From Paraburkholderia sp. BCC1886 (GTDB lineage Bacteria; Pseudomonadota; Gammaproteobacteria; Burkholderiales; Burkholderiaceae): DNA of 64,000 nt. The stretch lies in assembly GCF_900996245.1 (NCBI RefSeq), contig NZ_CAAJGK010000035.1, positions 62,001 to 126,000 on the forward strand, written 5' to 3'. The notes beneath the pieces are model-generated. The model ran no database searches and was not told the DNA's origin. It saw only the letters and a program-made list of their open reading frames with translations. The stretch's first letter is position 1. Each line of letters opens with the position of its first letter. Below are positions 60,601 through 64,000 of this stretch, one piece after another. Both the position numbers and the translations under genes were made by a program.

Positions 60601-63123
60601 GTGAAGCGCCTTTTCAGCCATTTTCTGGCGGCCCTCGAGAGCGGGCTGATACTGCTCAACCCGCTTATCGCGCAGGCGTGGTGGCATGTGCGTCATCCCA
60701 CCCGGCGCGGCGTCCTGCGGGCCTGCGCGGCGCTGCCGCTGCTGGCGGTGCTGTACGTGCTGCTGCTGATTCCGTTCACGCCGGGTATCGGCGACATCCG
60801 CAAAGCCAAGGTCGAACAGCCGGCGCAGATTCTTTCCGCCGACGGCAAATTGCTGGCCGAATTCAAGCCGTCCAACCGTCAGTGGGTCAAGCTCGCGGAT
60901 ATCTCGCCGAACGTCGTGAACGCGCTGATTGCGACCGAAGACCATCGCTTCTATCAGCACTTCGGGCTCGACTGGCGCCGCACGGGATCGGCCGCGCTGC
61001 ATACGTTTTCCGGCGACCGTCAGGGCGGCTCGACCATCACGCAGCAGCTCGCGCGTAATCTCTACCCGGATGAGATCGGACGTGCGCCCACGCTGAACCG
61101 CAAGCTCAAGGAAGCGATCACGGCGCTCAAGATCGAAGCGCTTTATACCAAGGACGAGATTCTCGAGACCTATCTGAACACGGTGCCGTTTCTGTACAAC
61201 GCGTACGGCATCGAGATGGCCGCGCGGACGTATTTCGACAAATCGGCATCCGAGCTGAACGTGCTGCAAAGCGCGACGCTGATCGGCATGCTGAAGGGCA
61301 ATAGCTACTACAACCCGGTTCTGAATCCGGATCGCGCGTTGCAGCGGCGCAATACCGTGCTCGCGCAGATGGTCAAGTACGGCAAGCTCACGCCCGCCGC
61401 GTACGACACGTTGAGCCGGCGCGCGTTGCGCATCGACTTCGAGCGGCAGACCGAGCCGCCGGGACCCGCGCCGCATTTCACGCAGCAGTTGCGCAAGTGG
61501 CTCGCCGCCTGGGCCGATCGCAACGACTACAACCTGTACGCCGACGGACTGGTGGTGCGCACGACGATCGATTCGCGCCTGCAGACCATGGCGACGCAGG
61601 CGGTCACGCTGCAGGGCAATCAGTTGCAGGGCATCGCCAATTCCGCCTGGCGCGCGCGCGCCGCCTGTTCGGGCGACAAGGATCTGATGGCGACGTTCCT
61701 GCGCGAAACGCCGGACTACAAGGCCGCAAAAGACGCCGGTCTGACCGACGACGATGCGCTCAAACGCGTGTCGTCCAACCGCGATCTCGTGCAGAACGTG
61801 TGCGACGCCAAGACCCGCGTGCAGGCCGATTTTCTCGCGATGGACCCGCGTAACGGGCAGATCAGGGCATGGGTCGGGAGCCGTGACTTCGGCCAGGACC
61901 CGTTCGATCACGTGCAGCAGGCGCGGCGTCAGCCGGGCTCGACCTTCAAGCCCTTCGTCTATGCGGCCGCGTTCGAGAACGGCGCGAAGCCGTCCGATAC
62001 GCTGATCGACAAGGAAGTGGAAATTCCGCTGGCCGGCGGCGAAATCTGGAAGCCAGGCGACGAGGACGAGCCGAGCGATCGCGCCATCAGCCTGCGCGAC
62101 GGGCTCACGTATTCGCGCAACCGGATTACCGCGCAGCTGATGGAAAGCGTCGGGCCGAACAAGGTCGCCCGGCTCGCGCGCGCGATGGGCGTGCGCGACA
62201 GCGAACTCGACCCGGTGCCGTCGCTCGCGCTCGGCACGAGTCCGGTGACGTTGAAGGAGATGGTTTCCGCGTACAGCACCATCGCGAATCTCGGCGCTTA
62301 CGTGGAGCCGGTCATGGTCACGCGTATCGAAGATCGCAAGGGCGACGTGCTGGCCGACTTCGCGCCGGTTTCGCCGAAACAGGAGTTGCCCGCGGACACG
62401 GCGCGCACGCTCGTCGACGTGATGCGCGATGTGGTGAGCCGTGGCACGGGGGCCAGCATCCGCAGCCGCTTCGGCGTGCGGGGCGACGTCGCCGGCAAGA
62501 CCGGCACGACCCAGGGCAATGCGGACGGCTGGTTCATTCTGATCCAGCCGCAACTGGTGGCCGGGGCGTGGGTCGGCTTCAACGATAGCCGCGTGACCTT
62601 GCGCAGCGACTACTGGGGGCAAGGGGCGCATAGCGCATTGCCGATCGTCGGCGATTTCTTCCAGCGCGCGCAGCGGGCGAGACTGGTGGATACGCGCGTG
62701 CGCTTCGCGACGGATCAGACGCCGGGCTGGTTCGACGAGCGCTCCGCGCGTTTGCGGGATTGGTTCCAGCAACTGTTCGCGAAGGCGCCGGTCAAGCCGG
62801 TAACGACGGCGAGCACGCGCAATGGGCCGCGCCGGGCGGCGGCGGGTGGGCAGAGCGGGGCTGGCGGGTCTAACGGGTCTAACGTGTCTAACGCTAGCTC
62901 GGCGGCTCAGTCTGCCGCGCCCGCCACGGGTGCGCCGGCCGACGATATCGCTCCGCGCGCGCAGCCGCCGATTCTCGACGTGCCGAACTCGCCCGCGTCG
63001 CGGGCTCCCGTGGATGGCGCCGTGCGCGGCGACAGCGAGCCGGCATTGGCGCCGACCCCGACGCCCGACGACGCCACGTCGCCGGATTCCGCCGCTGGTG
63101 CGGGTGGCGCTTCATCGCCGTGA
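60601..63123 (+). CDS. Class A penicillin-binding protein (bifunctional peptidoglycan synthase)
   Basis: This 840-residue inner-membrane protein has one membrane segment near residues 45-65. The glycosyltransferase-51 domain has E113 in [12 protein letters not shown], and [14 protein letters not shown]. The transpeptidase domain has S447-x2-K450, S505-R-N507 and the K633-TG motif. An odd insert near residues 350-410 separates the two. The C-terminal 110 residues are low-complexity, rich in Ala, Gly, Ser and Pro, and include a 9-bp tandem repeat at 62866-62892. The start is GTG 60601. Confidence 0.92.
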   Translation: MKRLFSHFLAALESGLILLNPLIAQAWWHVRHPTRRGVLRACAALPLLAVLYVLLLIPFTPGIGDIRKAKVEQPAQILSADGKLLAEFKPSNRQWVKLADISPNVVNALIATEDHRFYQHFGLDWRRTGSAALHTFSGDRQGGSTITQQLARNLYPDEIGRAPTLNRKLKEAITALKIEALYTKDEILETYLNTVPFLYNAYGIEMAARTYFDKSASELNVLQSATLIGMLKGNSYYNPVLNPDRALQRRNTVLAQMVKYGKLTPAAYDTLSRRALRIDFERQTEPPGPAPHFTQQLRKWLAAWADRNDYNLYADGLVVRTTIDSRLQTMATQAVTLQGNQLQGIANSAWRARAACSGDKDLMATFLRETPDYKAAKDAGLTDDDALKRVSSNRDLVQNVCDAKTRVQADFLAMDPRNGQIRAWVGSRDFGQDPFDHVQQARRQPGSTFKPFVYAAAFENGAKPSDTLIDKEVEIPLAGGEIWKPGDEDEPSDRAISLRDGLTYSRNRITAQLMESVGPNKVARLARAMGVRDSELDPVPSLALGTSPVTLKEMVSAYSTIANLGAYVEPVMVTRIEDRKGDVLADFAPVSPKQELPADTARTLVDVMRDVVSRGTGASIRSRFGVRGDVAGKTGTTQGNADGWFILIQPQLVAGAWVGFNDSRVTLRSDYWGQGAHSALPIVGDFFQRAQRARLVDTRVRFATDQTPGWFDERSARLRDWFQQLFAKAPVKPVTTASTRNGPRRAAAGGQSGAGGSNGSNVSNASSAAQSAAPATGAPADDIAPRAQPPILDVPNSPASRAPVDGAVRGDSEPALAPTPTPDDATSPDSAAGAGGASSP
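62866..62892 (+). repeat. 9-bp tandem repeat in the penicillin-binding protein tail
   Basis: Two copies of GGGTCTAAC are followed by GTGTCTAAC, giving Gly/Val-Ser-Asn triplets in the disordered C-terminal tail. It is in frame. Confidence 0.8.
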
Positions 63124-63137
63124 GCGGGGTCGTGAGA

Positions 63138-63159
63138 GGGCCGTGAGAGGGCCGTGAGA
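63138..63159. repeat. 11-bp direct repeat after the penicillin-binding protein gene
   Basis: GGGCCGTGAGA occurs twice in tandem, with degenerate CGTGAGA copies on each side, in the 99-bp gap before the convergent gene. No terminator is formed. Confidence 0.6.
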
Positions 63160-63222
63160 AGCCGCTGAGAAGGTCGTGAACGAAGCTACGCGGAGGCCGA
63201 GACGTAGCATCACCAGCTCCGC

Positions 63223-64000
63223 TCAACCGCCGTTGCCGACCAGCCACCGGAAGTAGGCATTGTCCGGGTCCAGCCGCAGCGCATTGCCGAGGTCCTGCGA
63301 CCAGCTCCCGCGCTCACCGCGATAGGCGTCGAGCCCCGCCGCGTAAAAGCTCAGCAGCGCGTTGCGGCTCGTCGCCATGCCGGCGACGAAGGCATCGTTC
63401 GCGCCGACGAGCGGCGGCTCGGTACGCAGCGCGAGGAGCCGCGTCAGCGTCGCCGGAAACGCGTCGCGGCGCACCCAGCTCGCGTACTCGATGCGCGGCT
63501 GGTCGTCGGTGACGGGCGGCGTATCGGCGACGTAGTAAGCGAGACCGGCGCGGTCGGTAATCCACGTAGCCAGCAGCGCGGCCGGCGACGCAATGCCGAC
63601 CTCGCCGAGCGCCGTCGCGACACCCGGCTGCGCGAAGCGCGACGCGATACGCGGCACGTCGAGTTCGAGCGGTTCCAGCGAGCCGACCAGCATCATCTCG
63701 TGCAACTCCGTGGTCCACAGTGCCGCGTGCGGAAACACCTGGATGAAGCTCTGGATCAGCGCCTTCGTGTCTTCTTCGTTCTGGGTGGGCAAGGGCAGCC
63801 ACTGTGCGACGAGCCCGCCGCGCTGCAATCTCGACGCCGCCAGCCGGTAAAAATCCGTCGAGTACAGATTGACGACACCCGCCGCGGAAGGCGGCGGCGG
63901 TTCCAGCGTTATCAGGTCGTAGCGTTGGTCGCTGCGTAGCAACTCACGCCGGCCGTCGCGCAGACGGATGTCCATGCGGGCATCGCGGCTCATGCCGTAA
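63223..64000 (-). CDS. Spermidine-synthase-like protein, 3' part only
   Basis: The last 258 codons of a gene entering from the right edge are present; the frame is open to the window end. The segment DIRLRDGRRELLRSDQRYDLITLEPPPPSAAGVVNLYSTDFY, seen in parts, matches the methyltransferase-like core of polyamine synthases, including the YDLI-x-EPP active-site loop. A typical synthase ends soon after this core. This protein continues for about 170 residues, as in membrane-fused or divergent family members. The function is therefore left at family level. Confidence 0.72.
   Translation of the reverse strand, partial: YGMSRDARMDIRLRDGRRELLRSDQRYDLITLEPPPPSAAGVVNLYSTDFYRLAASRLQRGGLVAQWLPLPTQNEEDTKALIQSFIQVFPHAALWTTELHEMMLVGSLEPLELDVPRIASRFAQPGVATALGEVGIASPAALLATWITDRAGLAYYVADTPPVTDDQPRIEYASWVRRDAFPATLTRLLALRTEPPLVGANDAFVAGMATSRNALLSFYAAGLDAYRGERGSWSQDLGNALRLDPDNAYFRWLVGNGG

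Noticed and set aside
60460..62772. A 770-codon open frame antisense to the penicillin-binding protein
   Set aside because: GC-bias shadow of a gene with intact catalytic motifs.

Overview
The window is GC-rich and densely coded, and it looks like a chromosomal segment of Paraburkholderia or a close relative in the Burkholderiaceae. The main grounds are an almost complete cepacian-type (bce) exopolysaccharide locus in the Burkholderia gene order, a FabV-type enoyl reductase with the Burkholderia catalytic residues, and a nitrate reductase fused to a CysJ-like flavoprotein. No RNA genes, insertion sequences, prophage or CRISPR array were seen.

Positions 1-27.4 kb hold the exopolysaccharide locus. 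A truncated mannose-1-phosphate guanylyltransferase (bceA) diverges from a tightly packed operon bceB-bceK: priming transferase, UDP-glucose dehydrogenase, phosphotyrosine phosphatase, outer-membrane exporter, tyrosine autokinase, four glycosyltransferases and a Wzy-like polymerase. Convergent to it is an operon of an acyltransferase, an SGNH hydrolase and GDP-mannose 4,6-dehydratase. Then come an exported propeller-like protein, a Wzx flippase, a two-domain glycosyltransferase, a second acyltransferase, an unannotated 47-residue membrane peptide and a UTP-glucose-1-phosphate uridylyltransferase. Genes that in some Burkholderia are split between two loci are contiguous here. The priming enzyme plus six glycosyltransferase domains match a seven-sugar repeat unit.

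Positions 27.4-35.6 kb carry uptake and methionine-related genes: an SsuA/TauA-like and a MetQ-like binding protein, both without ATPase or permease, a homocysteine S-methyltransferase, and an oligopeptide-type ABC transporter whose two ATPases are fused. Positions 35.6-43.2 kb are the glycolate operon glcD-E-F-G-B, divergent from its GntR-family regulator, with two TGGT-N3-ACCA operators in the shared region. A MOSC protein and a divergent receiver/histidine-kinase pair follow.

Positions 46.1-56.2 kb are the nitrate/nitrite assimilation block: a siroheme methyltransferase (cobA-like) divergent from nirB-nirD-nasA/cysJ fusion, then a nitrate/nitrite transporter. The 624-bp region between cobA and nirB is the most interesting stretch of the window. 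On each strand it shows a sigma-54 promoter, two small hairpins whose six-base loops have A at position 1 and G at position 4, and an intrinsic terminator whose 5' arm overlaps the second hairpin. A consensus NtrC site lies midway between the promoters. This is the architecture of ANTAR (NasR/NasT) transcription antitermination, duplicated divergently. The transporter has its own sigma-54 promoter.

The last 8 kb are housekeeping and miscellaneous: MgtC/SapB family protein, an unknown protein, a glutathione S-transferase, a receiver protein, a small exported Rap1a/Tai-like protein, FabV, a class A penicillin-binding protein and the end of a spermidine-synthase-like gene running off the window. 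Very long antisense reading frames occur opposite many genes and were treated as GC-bias shadows.
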